Shown here: positions 26,503 through 33,200 of the stretch, piece by piece
Layout: every line of letters starts with the position of its first letter
Numbering within the stretch: position 1 is the first letter of the stretch
Assembly: GCA_003162425.1 (NCBI GenBank)
Contig: PMOK01000008.1
Location: 1-33,200 of the forward strand
Direction: 5' to 3'
From: Bryobacterales bacterium
Lineage (GTDB): Bacteria > Acidobacteriota > Terriglobia > Bryobacterales > Bryobacteraceae
Length of the DNA stretch: 33,200 bases
Notes under the pieces: model-generated
Told to the model about the DNA's origin: nothing
The model's database searches: none
The model's input: only the letters and a program-made list of their open reading frames with translations
Translations under genes and position numbers: made by a program

Positions 26503-27192
26503 TTACCGCTGCTGCCTAGCGACGGATGCAAAACGTTCGCTCAGCATGGGGTATACACGCCTCGTGAACTCAAGACTCTCGGCTAGCTCGTCCTTTGGGA
26601 CCGCGCCACGCATAGGCGTAACTAATCTCACCAGGCTGACGTCCGACCTGCGGTAGCGGATCAAGTCAGGCAACAATCGAAGCTTGGCGTGAAACTCTTG
26701 GGCCCATGTGTCCCGATCGTTTTGATACCAATAAAGAACCAGGATGCGCGCGTCGGATTTCTCCATTGTGAATTCGTTCACGGGAATCGCCTCGGTTCGC
26801 CCCGCAACTGATACATTGTCAATCTTTTCCGACGTCACCAACCAACCAGCTCCCGGCAAGCAGATCTTGGGCGAATGAGGACCATAAACATTTTGCAGCG
26901 ATTTGAAGTACGCCACAAAGAGACTGACGGCGGTGCCATTCTGTCCGTCCACATAATCTCGAAGAATATATTCATCCGGCTTCAAGTATGCGGTTATGTC
27001 TTCCCCTATTGAGCCTTCGCCCGAGGCCTTCCATTTGCCAAACTGCCAAGGCAGACTGTGCAGCCCTGGAATTCCGATCTTCTGCTCGTCGATTTTTAGC
27101 ATCCGCGATGCGCTGGCCTGCAACACTAGGATGAGACAGCCAGCCACGAGTATTCCATAACGCTTCGAAAGAAGGTGCTTGGATCTAGCCAT
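26503..27192 (-). CDS. epsI: EpsI family protein (exosortase-associated)
   Basis: A 229-residue protein of the EpsI family, which accompanies exosortases in EPS loci. An N-terminal membrane anchor (YGILVAGCLILVLQAS) is followed by a periplasmic domain with PGLHSLPWQFGKWKASGEG, SLFVAYFKSLQNVYGPHSP and KICLPGAGW, the conserved Cys/Gly/Trp motif. The role is not established; a partner in exosortase maturation or polymer processing is proposed in the literature. The ATG at 27192 overlaps the exosortase stop by 8 bp and is preceded by AAGGATGG. It is separate from, not fused to, the exosortase, unlike the exosortase A arrangement in many proteobacteria. Confidence 0.88.
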   Translation of the reverse strand: MARSKHLLSKRYGILVAGCLILVLQASASRMLKIDEQKIGIPGLHSLPWQFGKWKASGEGSIGEDITAYLKPDEYILRDYVDGQNGTAVSLFVAYFKSLQNVYGPHSPKICLPGAGWLVTSEKIDNVSVAGRTEAIPVNEFTMEKSDARILVLYWYQNDRDTWAQEFHAKLRLLPDLIRYRRSDVSLVRLVTPMRGAVPKDELAESLEFTRRVYPMLSERFASVARQQR

Positions 27193-28102
27193 GACGATGT
27201 CGCCATCCTTTGATGAGAAACCTGGCAATCAGATGGAATGCAACGCAGCCTAAAGCCGCGGCCGCAACGCTAACGTAACCGAAGGCTTCATGCGCCGCCC
27301 CGCGGACTAGAGCCGGGTTATACTGGCTCGCGATGCCGGTCGCGACAATGCGAACCGCGTTGCCAAGAATCGCGATGGGAATCGCCATCGCCAGTATCAA
27401 CGCTTTCATGGCCGTACCTTGCACGAAGAAGTAATTGTACAGAACGCACATAAAAACGATCGCCAAGAGAGATCGGATGCCGCTGCACGCCTCCTCCACC
27501 GACAACTTGATTCCGACCATTTCCAATACGTTCCCCTGCCTTAACACCGAATAGCCGAGCGCTTCTAAGGTGCTTTCTCCCAGGCGGCTGGCCAGCAATT
27601 GCAATGAAAGGGTCAGTCGCTCAAAGACAAAAGTCGGGGGGGCCACCATCAGAATCAGCGTACAAAGGGGGTATACCAGCTCTCGGACCATCCGCCATCC
27701 GAACACTGCAAGGAGCCATCCCACCAGAGAAACGAGGAACGCCATCCTACCCACCCAGACCCATTGCGCCGCAATTCCCAGTACTGCCTGAAGTGCGCCC
27801 CACGTTAAGACGACTACGCCCCACGCCGAAGGCTGTCTCGGAGTTGCCTTGAGTTTGTCCTTTTTGGCCCAAGCCATGTAACCGGCCGCTGGTATGACCA
27901 GAATGCCGTGCTCCATGTAAGCGCGCTCGTCGAACCAGCTCCCGTACATGCTCGCAAGGATCGGCCAAAAAGCGAGGATGAGCAAGCACCCCATTACCAG
28001 GGCGCCGATTTGCCCGGTCAGCAGTCTCGATTGGCGTTGCGTATCAGTAGATGATGTATGCGAATCCGGACGCTTAGGCTCGGCTCGCGTCGCCATAGTC
28101 AT
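27185..28102 (-). CDS. Exosortase (transmembrane cysteine transpeptidase)
   Basis: A 305-residue, roughly eight-helix inner-membrane protein of the exosortase/archaeosortase family, which cleaves and re-attaches proteins carrying PEP-CTERM-type tails. The catalytic triad is visible: Cys206 in VEEACSGIRS, Arg251 in GNAVRIVATG and His271 in AAHEAFGY. The N-terminal 25 residues are polar and cytoplasmic. ATG 28102 is chosen because GGAGG lies 10 nt upstream; ATG 28096 also fits the frame. It starts 29 bp inside the autokinase gene, so the two are translationally linked. No protein with a PEP-CTERM tail is seen in the window, so the substrate must be encoded elsewhere. I cannot assign a numbered exosortase subtype by eye. 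Confidence 0.93.
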   Translation of the reverse strand: MTMATRAEPKRPDSHTSSTDTQRQSRLLTGQIGALVMGCLLILAFWPILASMYGSWFDERAYMEHGILVIPAAGYMAWAKKDKLKATPRQPSAWGVVVLTWGALQAVLGIAAQWVWVGRMAFLVSLVGWLLAVFGWRMVRELVYPLCTLILMVAPPTFVFERLTLSLQLLASRLGESTLEALGYSVLRQGNVLEMVGIKLSVEEACSGIRSLLAIVFMCVLYNYFFVQGTAMKALILAMAIPIAILGNAVRIVATGIASQYNPALVRGAAHEAFGYVSVAAAALGCVAFHLIARFLIKGWRHRHG

Positions 28103-30344
28103 AGTAATATTGCCTCCGGCGATCTGCACTCAAGTTGTAGTCTGTCAGCACTGTTCCGAGAAGAGAAACACCGTCGGCTTGGATGCGTTGATAGGCCTCC
28201 ATCGCGCTCTCCCGGTCGGTGACGCCGCAGCGCAGCACCAGAATCAGCGAATCCGTCAAAGGCGCGATGATGCGCGCATCCGCAACACTCAAGATGGGCG
28301 GCGCGTCCACCAGGATCATGTCGTACTGCCTGCTCAAATTCTGCAGGACCGCCCGAAATCGGGGTGAATAAAGCGCCTTTGCGACATTATTTTGTGTGAC
28401 GCGATTCGGTAGGATTGCGAGGCCGGGAAGTCCTGTCGGAACTGCCAGTCTTTCCAGTGGGTATTCGGAGAGGGGCAAATCCTCGGACAGCAGATCGATC
28501 AGGCCCCACTCATTTGCCAAACCGAATTTGCGGTGCAGATGCGGCCGGCGGAAGTCCGCGTCCACCAGCAATACTTTGCGGCCGGATTCGGCCAATACGA
28601 TTCCCAGGTTTTGCACCACCGTCGTCTTACCTTCAGAAGGTCCCGGACTGGTAACCAAGATGATCTTTTGGGCCCTGCCGGAGGCCTGGTTCCTGATGAT
28701 GGACGCCAGCGTACTTCGAAATGACTCGGTTACAAATGTGGGGGCGCTGGCTGGCGCAACCAGAGCCGTGTTAGGATCCTCATGCGTCCCGTTCCCGTTC
28801 TTGGCGCCCAGCCAGCCTCGCTTGCCGCCATTCCCGTTGCCGAGATTGGGAATCACTCCCAGCTCTGGAGCGTTGAAGAGCCGGTGAGTCATACCCGGTA
28901 CTTTGATGCTGCGGTCCATGCGCTCTCTCAAAAAGATCAGGCCGGCCGACAGCGCGAGGCCTAATAAAGTACCGAACGAAATATTCAGTATGGGTTGCGG
29001 TTTGTAGGGAGTGTCGGCTGGCACGGCAGGCTCCGCAATACTGATCGGAATGATTGGCACCGAACTGCTTAAGTTGGTCTGGTTCTGCTGCATCAGAAGG
29101 GATTGATAGGTCTGGCGCTGCGTGTCGGCGTCGCGCTTGAGAGCCGCAAACTGCTGGGCCGTACCAGCTTCTGATCCAACGCGCTGGGATTGGCCGGCAT
29201 AAGCCGCGGACAACGCCTTTTCTTCCTTCAGCGATGCTTCGTAGTCGTGCTTGATGCGCATGAGTACGCTAGAGATTTCGGCCGCATACGATCTCTGTAA
29301 CACCTCCAACTGGGCATCTACTTTCCGTACTTTCTCGTGCTTTTCGGTAAGAGTTGTCAGCAACATGGCTTTCTCGCGCTTCAGGCCCTCTATTTGTTGC
29401 TGGTAATTTCGCAGCACCCCGTCGTCCAAGACCTCCGCGAGCTGTTCCGGCGGATACTTCTGCGTCAGTTCATATCTGTTCTGTCTCGAGATCCTTACAG
29501 GTTGAATCTTCGCCAATTCCCCCTTTAATTGGGCCAATTTCGTGTCATCCAGAGTAGCGTCCTGACCGGCGAAGACATTGTTATGCGCTTGCGAGAAATC
29601 TCGCAGACGTTCCTCAGCGCCGTCTACCCGCGACTTGGCGTCTTCGATCTGAACGGCCAACCAATCGCCTGTCGCTCGCGCGTTCGTCGAGCGGGAGTGG
29701 GTGCTGGCTTCTATGAATTCTTTGGCCATCGCGTCCAGAAACTGCGCGGCTACATCCGGGCTGGTGGACTGTGTAGTCAGTTGGATAAGTCTGGTCCGGT
29801 TTATTGGCCGAGCGTCGAAACTCGCCATCGCAACCATTAGCCCCGTTTTGGTGGCTTCCATCGGATTTTGAGTGGCAGGGTGAATGCGCTGGCGCAATCG
29901 CGAGAAAATGTCCCGTCCCATGGGAGCGAGCGGCGCTGAATCTTGCTGCATGCGATCATACCCAAGTTTCAGGAAATGCGCGCTATGCAGGATTTGGACC
30001 TGAGTTTGAATGTCTATATCACTCGTTTCGGCGTTGCCACCTTCGCCCGGCCTCAGCAACCCGTTGGAACTTTGGACTTCCAGCATCAGCTGCGACTTGT
30101 ACATTGGTGAACTCAGGATCACCGAGACGAATCCGCCCGCCGCACCGAGAAGCATCAACGACAACAATAACAGCCAATACTTCCGCAGGAGTCGACCGAC
30201 CTGAAAGGAACTGGTTTCCCCGGCCCCGGCTACCCCGTCCACAGCCGGGTATGGCTGTCGTGGCGTCTCGGGAAAAAGTAGATTCTCGGCCCGCACCAGT
30301 CTGTGGTTAGACTCATCTTCCGGTCCACTGGAAAGGTATTGCAT
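28074..30344 (-). CDS. Polysaccharide co-polymerase with tyrosine autokinase domain (Wzc/GumC-like)
   Basis: A 756-residue fused chain-length regulator and bacterial tyrosine kinase. TM1 lies near residues 56-79, a long periplasmic part with coiled coil near 230-420, and TM2 near 452-472 preceded by the Pro-rich PADTPYKPQP. The cytoplasmic kinase has Walker A GPSEGKTT (568-575), Walker A' VDADFRRP (594-601), Walker B ILVDAPP (677-683) and a C-terminal tyrosine cluster QYYYDYG (745-751) that would be autophosphorylated. It controls polymer length together with Wzy. It starts 3 bp after the RHH-like gene. The outer-membrane partner (Wza/OPX) is not in the window. Confidence 0.95.
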   Translation of the reverse strand: MQYLSSGPEDESNHRLVRAENLLFPETPRQPYPAVDGVAGAGETSSFQVGRLLRKYWLLLLSLMLLGAAGGFVSVILSSPMYKSQLMLEVQSSNGLLRPGEGGNAETSDIDIQTQVQILHSAHFLKLGYDRMQQDSAPLAPMGRDIFSRLRQRIHPATQNPMEATKTGLMVAMASFDARPINRTRLIQLTTQSTSPDVAAQFLDAMAKEFIEASTHSRSTNARATGDWLAVQIEDAKSRVDGAEERLRDFSQAHNNVFAGQDATLDDTKLAQLKGELAKIQPVRISRQNRYELTQKYPPEQLAEVLDDGVLRNYQQQIEGLKREKAMLLTTLTEKHEKVRKVDAQLEVLQRSYAAEISSVLMRIKHDYEASLKEEKALSAAYAGQSQRVGSEAGTAQQFAALKRDADTQRQTYQSLLMQQNQTNLSSSVPIIPISIAEPAVPADTPYKPQPILNISFGTLLGLALSAGLIFLRERMDRSIKVPGMTHRLFNAPELGVIPNLGNGNGGKRGWLGAKNGNGTHEDPNTALVAPASAPTFVTESFRSTLASIIRNQASGRAQKIILVTSPGPSEGKTTVVQNLGIVLAESGRKVLLVDADFRRPHLHRKFGLANEWGLIDLLSEDLPLSEYPLERLAVPTGLPGLAILPNRVTQNNVAKALYSPRFRAVLQNLSRQYDMILVDAPPILSVADARIIAPLTDSLILVLRCGVTDRESAMEAYQRIQADGVSLLGTVLTDYNLSADRRRQYYYDYGDASRA

Positions 30345-30347
30345 ACG

Positions 30348-30695
30348 TTATTCTTCTCTCTGGCCGTTCTGCTCAGGGGCGTTCGCGCCGGGAAAAAATC
30401 CATCGGCGCCGCTCGCCACTTCCAGAGCGTTCCCGTCGGGTGCTTGGTTGACCGACAACAACTGCAACTGCTCGGTAACGGCCGCTATCAGGCGCTCCAG
30501 TACTCGAATCTTTTCGTCGATGTCCTGATCTTCCCGATGCCGCCTGCCATCTGCGATCAGCCGCTGTACGGCGTTTCGGGCGAGGTCGGAGACACTGCGC
30601 GCGCCGGCTTCCTCGCACACGCTGACGAATTGCCGGAATTCGTCCTCCGAGATTCGAAAATACACCAACCGCTCTCTCGGTTTCAATACAGCCAC
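30348..30695 (-). CDS. Small ribbon-helix-helix-like protein, first gene of EPS operon
   Basis: A 115-residue protein starting with GTG at 30695, with a perfect AGGAGG 6 nt upstream, so translation is well supported. Residues 9-47 (LVYFRISEDEFRQF, then VCEEAGARSVSDLARNAVQRLI) have the strand-helix-helix pattern of MetJ/Arc/CopG DNA-binding proteins. Residues about 50-82 form a predicted amphipathic coiled coil (IDEKIRVLERLIAAVTEQLQLL), and the tail is polar and disordered. I do not recognise a named family. As first gene next to paired operator-like dyads, a self-regulating repressor or activator of the EPS operon is the natural inference. It could also be a structural adaptor for the kinase that follows. 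Confidence 0.75.
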   Translation of the reverse strand: MAVLKPRERLVYFRISEDEFRQFVSVCEEAGARSVSDLARNAVQRLIADGRRHREDQDIDEKIRVLERLIAAVTEQLQLLSVNQAPDGNALEVASGADGFFPGANAPEQNGQREE

Positions 30696-30701
30696 GGCAC
30701 C

Positions 30702-30707
30702 CCTCCT
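30702..30707 (-). promoter_or_regulatory. Strong ribosome binding site (AGGAGG)
   Basis: A perfect AGGAGG on the minus strand, 6 nt before the GTG at 30695. It decides the start of the RHH-like gene and is the strongest Shine-Dalgarno in the operon, as expected for the first cistron. Confidence 0.75.
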
Positions 30708-30845
30708 CGCTGACCGAAGGAAATTGTTAGATAGATTACTATTTCGGACAAGCTACCGCCCTTTCAGTCCCATTTACCCGGTTCTGACTGCGTCGCGACA
30801 CAATGAACTGTTCGCGCACCTGGAGGTCACCAAACCGCCTCCATT

Positions 30846-30857
30846 TGACAATTGTCA
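30846..30857. promoter_or_regulatory. Operator-like dyad, copy 1 (TGACAATTGTCA)
   Basis: A perfect 12-bp palindrome of form TGACA-N2-TGTCA. With the T before it, it also offers a TTGACA -35 hexamer on the plus strand (30845-30850). It lies about 7-18 bases downstream of the predicted minus-strand start site. Confidence 0.55.
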
Positions 30858-30870
30858 GTGCACTTCCTGG

Positions 30871-30900
30871 AGTATGGCGGATCGCAATGACAAGTGTCAA
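30871..30900 (-). promoter_or_regulatory. Candidate sigma70-type promoter of the EPS operon
   Basis: On the minus strand, TTGACA (30900-30895, perfect consensus) and CATACT (30876-30871, four of six) are 18 bp apart. Transcription would start near 30864 and give a leader of about 170 bases before the GTG at 30695. The -35 element overlaps dyad copy 2, consistent with regulation by a protein binding there. Confidence 0.5.
30888..30899. promoter_or_regulatory. Operator-like dyad, copy 2 (TGACAAGTGTCA)
   Basis: A TGACA-N2-TGTCA inverted repeat with the same half-sites as copy 1. The centres are 42 bp apart, close to four helical turns, so two dimers would sit on the same face of the DNA. It overlaps the -35 hexamer of the minus-strand promoter. 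Confidence 0.55.
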
Positions 30901-30928
30901 TGAATATGGATACCTAGAAAAATTTGGG

Positions 30929-30940
30929 AGTACCAGTACT
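30929..30940. promoter_or_regulatory. Third dyad with same geometry (AGTACCAGTACT)
   Basis: AGTAC-N2-GTACT, centred 41 bp from dyad copy 2. The half-site differs from TGACA, so this may be unrelated or a site for another protein. It lies between the operon promoter and the plus-strand repeat-protein gene. Confidence 0.3.
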
Positions 30941-30988
30941 AGCAATCTATATGAGAAATCGGCGAAACTTGTTCTCATGGAGGCTCGA

Positions 30989-31888
30989 ATGGCTCATGTT
31001 CTGATGCTGGCTCTCCTCGGTTCTTGGGGGGTAGTCCTAGCAGCCCAGCGGCAGACACCGCCACCCTCTGCGGAACAAATCAATTTCAACGACTGCGTCA
31101 AAGGGCTATCCGGATGTGATGTTTCGGCGCTTAACCCAAGGCAAAACCAGCAGGTCTCCGAGGCTTCCAGAAAACGTAACTTAGATCACTGTATGGAGGG
31201 CTCTACAGTCTGCGACCCGACTCGATTGACAACCTCGGAGGCCGCCTCTGTTCAAGCCAGCCGTTATCGCCGAAATCTCGAGAAATGCCAGGAGGGATCC
31301 GCGAGTTGTGATCCGCTCTTGCTGACCCCGAAGGACGCCCCGTCCGTTCGCGCGAACGCGGCCCAACGGAATTATGACAAATGTCTCAGCGGTTCGGCGG
31401 CCTGCGATCCCCTCAAGCTTACGGCTCAACAGAATAAAACAGTGCAGGCGGCCGCACTTCGCCGTAATCTGGATCGATGCAAAGAAGGGTCACCGGCCTG
31501 CGATCCTCTGCAATTGACCGCCAGCGAAGCTGCCGCCACCCAGGCCGCCGCGTTCGAGCGAAATCGGGAACGCTGCTTGAATCTATCCCCTGCCTGCGAT
31601 CCCGTTGCGTTGACGGAGTCGGATGCGAAAATTATGCGAACCGCGTTTCAGAGGCGAAACCTCGCGAACTGTCAGGAAGGATTGGCTAGTTGCCAGCCAC
31701 TGGAGTTAAGCGAGGCCGATTTGAATGCGGCGAAAGAGGCATTTCACCAGCGCAATGTCGAATCCTGTAAGCGAGGTCTTCCGGCTTGCGATCCATCCCT
31801 GCTGACGGGCCCGGAACTAGCTTTGGTCGGGACTGCATTCCAGCAACGGAGAGCGCGGTCGAACCGTCCACAACCACCCAAACCTTGA
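30989..31888 (+). CDS. Secreted protein of eight 32-residue two-Cys repeats, function unknown
   Basis: A 299-residue protein. ATG 30989 is chosen because GGAGG ends 5 nt upstream and a signal peptide follows (HVLMLALLGSWGVVLAA, cleavage near AAQ). After a short linker, eight consecutive repeats of exactly 32 residues fill positions 32-287, followed by a basic, Pro-rich 12-residue tail. Each repeat reads NxxxC-x2-G-x3-C-DPxxLT, then about 12 helix-forming residues ending in R. Every repeat has two Cys spaced C-x6-C, sixteen in all, suggesting one disulfide or metal site per unit. I do not recognise a named family. It diverges from the EPS operon across the shared regulatory region, so joint control and a role at the cell surface are reasonable inferences. 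Confidence 0.8.
   Translation: MAHVLMLALLGSWGVVLAAQRQTPPPSAEQINFNDCVKGLSGCDVSALNPRQNQQVSEASRKRNLDHCMEGSTVCDPTRLTTSEAASVQASRYRRNLEKCQEGSASCDPLLLTPKDAPSVRANAAQRNYDKCLSGSAACDPLKLTAQQNKTVQAAALRRNLDRCKEGSPACDPLQLTASEAAATQAAAFERNRERCLNLSPACDPVALTESDAKIMRTAFQRRNLANCQEGLASCQPLELSEADLNAAKEAFHQRNVESCKRGLPACDPSLLTGPELALVGTAFQQRRARSNRPQPPKP
31082..31849 (+). repeat. Eight tandem 96-bp coding repeats
   Basis: The DNA under the repeat protein is eight in-frame units of exactly 96 bp with no indels. At the nucleotide level the units are much diverged, whereas Cys5, Cys12, Asn1 and Arg32 are kept (and Asp13 in seven of eight units), which points to old duplication under selection for the protein pattern rather than recent slippage. 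Confidence 0.85.
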
Positions 31889-31976
31889 CGTGGCGACCCT
31901 GGTCAGATTTTGTCGCTCGGATTACGCAGGCCTTCGATGCTAAACACAACGCTGGAACACGAATATTCCAAATTGT

Positions 31977-32906
31977 TCACCGAATCTCAAGTAACTCGAT
32001 ATCGTATACGAGATTCCCGGCAGGCCCCATCGTCCCCATAGCTCTCTCACCGTACGCCAGGCGGGCAGGTATCCAAACGCGGATCGTATCCCCCGTGACC
32101 ATGCGCGGCAACGTCTCTCGCCACCCTGGTATAACGGTGCCGACCAGAAACTCAGCGGGATGCCCGGACATCATCGTAGATTCGAACAAGTTGCCGTCCG
32201 CGGTCCAACCAGAATAATTCAAGATCACAAGGCTGTTCATGGTCGGATGCCTTGCTCCAGTCCCTTGCTTCAGGACTTGGATCACCACTCCAGAGGGTGT
32301 CCGAAACGAACCTCGGGGAGGCGTCCCCAAATCGGGAGGCGGCAGCGGAGCCTTCAGAATACGGATTAGGTCCACGTCGATTGTCAAATCCAGCTTCGGT
32401 GTTGAATCCTGGGGCAGAACTTTGGCTTGGTGATGCGCCATGTGAGCCGCAAAAGCAAGCTCCGCCGGTACCCAAATACGGCGCTCTTCCCCGGCCACCA
32501 TCTCCTTGAGCGCGGCGGAAACCCCCGGAATAGCGCTCGTCAAACATTGAACGGTGGACTCGCCGTGAACACCTGACGTTGAAAACAGAGAACCATCTCT
32601 CTTCCATGCCGTGAAAGTGAGAATGACACAGTCATCACCGGCCGGATGTGCCGTACCCGTTCCGGCCATGAGGACTTTCATTGCAACGCCCGAACGGGTC
32701 TTGAGAGAATCCGCGGGAGGGTCGGCGACGTCCGTCGGGGCGGCGAGAGCTCGCTCGCTAGCTTTATCTCTTGCGTTCACAGACCCGTCTTGAGCGCCAT
32801 TGGATTGGGAAAAGAGACAGGCAAGGCATCCGGCCAAAAGAACGCCCTTGGGTGCGCGACGGAATCGAACACTCTTAGTGGACGCGGTGGAATCTACCAG
32901 CATCAT
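31977..32906 (-). CDS. Exported protein with two FKBP-type peptidyl-prolyl isomerase domains
   Basis: A 309-residue protein. The N-terminus is basic then hydrophobic (GVLLAGCLACLF); LAGC could be a lipobox, or cleavage could follow near SNGA. Domain 1 (about 68-186) has FKBP layout but lacks key active-site residues: AIPGV replaces VIPGW and the YGE tyrosine is gone (AFAAHM). Domain 2 (about 203-309) keeps them: LNYSGW, NLFEST, VIPGW, LAYGE and LVYDIELL. So domain 2 is probably the active cis-trans prolyl isomerase and domain 1 a chaperone or binding module. Two ATGs are adjacent at 32906 and 32903. It converges on the repeat-protein gene with 88 bp between, and probably helps fold exported proteins. 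Confidence 0.88.
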   Translation of the reverse strand: MMLVDSTASTKSVRFRRAPKGVLLAGCLACLFSQSNGAQDGSVNARDKASERALAAPTDVADPPADSLKTRSGVAMKVLMAGTGTAHPAGDDCVILTFTAWKRDGSLFSTSGVHGESTVQCLTSAIPGVSAALKEMVAGEERRIWVPAELAFAAHMAHHQAKVLPQDSTPKLDLTIDVDLIRILKAPLPPPDLGTPPRGSFRTPSGVVIQVLKQGTGARHPTMNSLVILNYSGWTADGNLFESTMMSGHPAEFLVGTVIPGWRETLPRMVTGDTIRVWIPARLAYGERAMGTMGPAGNLVYDIELLEIR

Positions 32907-32949
32907 CGTTTAGAAAGAAAATCGCGGACGCGACAGCAAGGGGGACTCT

Positions 32950-33200
32950 TCACGGTGCGCTCTGGTTCGGTCCAATTGTGACGAACGTGGATGGTGAGCT
33001 CTGGTTGTTGTATTGAGTCCTGATCCAGCCGGAAGACCGGGCCGTATTGGAGATCTCCAGTTCATCGATTGAACCGTTGAAATAAAACCAGCCAGAAACG
33101 CCGCTTGGCCAACCCGTGGTATAGGCAGTTCCCAAAGAGTAGCCATAGATGTTCTGGTAACTGAACTCTCCCTCCACCAGGGAGCCGATTAGCACGCCAT
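32950..33200 (-). CDS. C-terminal end of LamG/DUF2341-like surface protein (partial)
   Basis: The last 83 or so codons of a gene whose 5' part lies beyond the right edge. FYFNGSIDELEISNTARSSG and WIRTQYNNQSSPSTFVTIG are the typical final strands of a concanavalin-like (LamG-type) jelly roll found with DUF2341 in large secreted or surface proteins that often bind carbohydrate. The frame is open to position 33200, so the GTG near 33195 is internal, not a start. It is followed by the FKBP gene 43 bp downstream on the same strand, so the two may share a transcript. Confidence 0.7.
   Translation of the reverse strand, partial: GVLIGSLVEGEFSYQNIYGYSLGTAYTTGWPSGVSGWFYFNGSIDELEISNTARSSGWIRTQYNNQSSPSTFVTIGPNQSAP

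Noticed and set aside
30803..30988. Longer N-terminus of the repeat protein from ATG 30803
   Set aside because: It would cover the operator region and bury the signal peptide 62 residues in; GGAGG and the signal peptide support 30989.
31082..31849. CRISPR array or satellite repeats
   Set aside because: The 96-bp periodicity is coding, in frame, and diverged at DNA level with conserved protein positions; there are no identical repeats with unique spacers.
31953..31970. Terminator between the repeat-protein and FKBP genes
   Set aside because: TGGAA and TTCCA make only a 5-bp AT-rich stem with no T-run, too weak to call.
1..33200. Insertion sequences, tRNA or phage genes that would mark the locus as an island
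   Set aside because: No transposase, integrase, tRNA cloverleaf or long terminal inverted repeats were seen on either strand.

Overview
The window carries one long exopolysaccharide (EPS) biosynthesis locus of a Gram-negative bacterium. An exosortase, an EpsI-family partner, a Wzc/GumC-type tyrosine autokinase, Ig-domain secreted proteins and moderately high GC together suggest an Acidobacteriota-like organism, possibly near Solibacter/Bryobacter. That placement is inference; no rRNA or other marker gene is present.

Layout. (a) 2-895 (+): the 3' part of a membrane acyltransferase, cut by the left edge. (b) 1216-4986 (-): a very large secreted Ig-domain protein with its own likely promoter. 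(c) 5430-30695 (-): about twenty-two genes on one strand, most touching or overlapping. In transcription order they are a small ribbon-helix-helix-like protein, the Wzc-like autokinase, exosortase, EpsI, two GT4 glycosyltransferases, an O-antigen ligase/Wzy-like polymerase, a GT2 enzyme, an FkbM methyltransferase, a doubtful 72-codon ORF, a Wzx-like flippase, a GT-A-like protein, four GT4s with a class I methyltransferase among them, two more GT4s, GDP-mannose 4,6-dehydratase, a CDP-paratose-2-epimerase-like SDR, one more GT4 and a second FkbM methyltransferase. (d) 30696-30988: a regulatory intergenic region with two TGACA-N2-TGTCA dyads 42 bp apart. (e) 30989-31888 (+): a secreted protein made almost wholly of eight exact-length 32-residue two-cysteine repeats. 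(f) 31977-32906 (-): an exported double-FKBP protein. (g) 32950-33200 (-): the C-terminal end of a LamG/DUF2341-like surface protein cut by the right edge.

How the genes work together. The nucleotide-sugar enzymes make a 6-deoxyhexose donor. Nine GT4, one GT2 and one GT-A-like enzyme would assemble a long decorated repeat unit on a lipid carrier, with methyltransferases modifying it. Wzx flips it, Wzy polymerises it, and the Wzc-like kinase controls chain length. Exosortase and EpsI link the locus to the exosortase type of EPS system. No initiating phosphoglycosyltransferase, no outer-membrane export protein (Wza/OPX) and no recognisable PEP-CTERM substrate lies in the window, so these must be elsewhere or replaced. 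The least understood parts are the eight-repeat Cys protein, the small RHH-like protein with the paired operators, and the large secreted protein at the far end.
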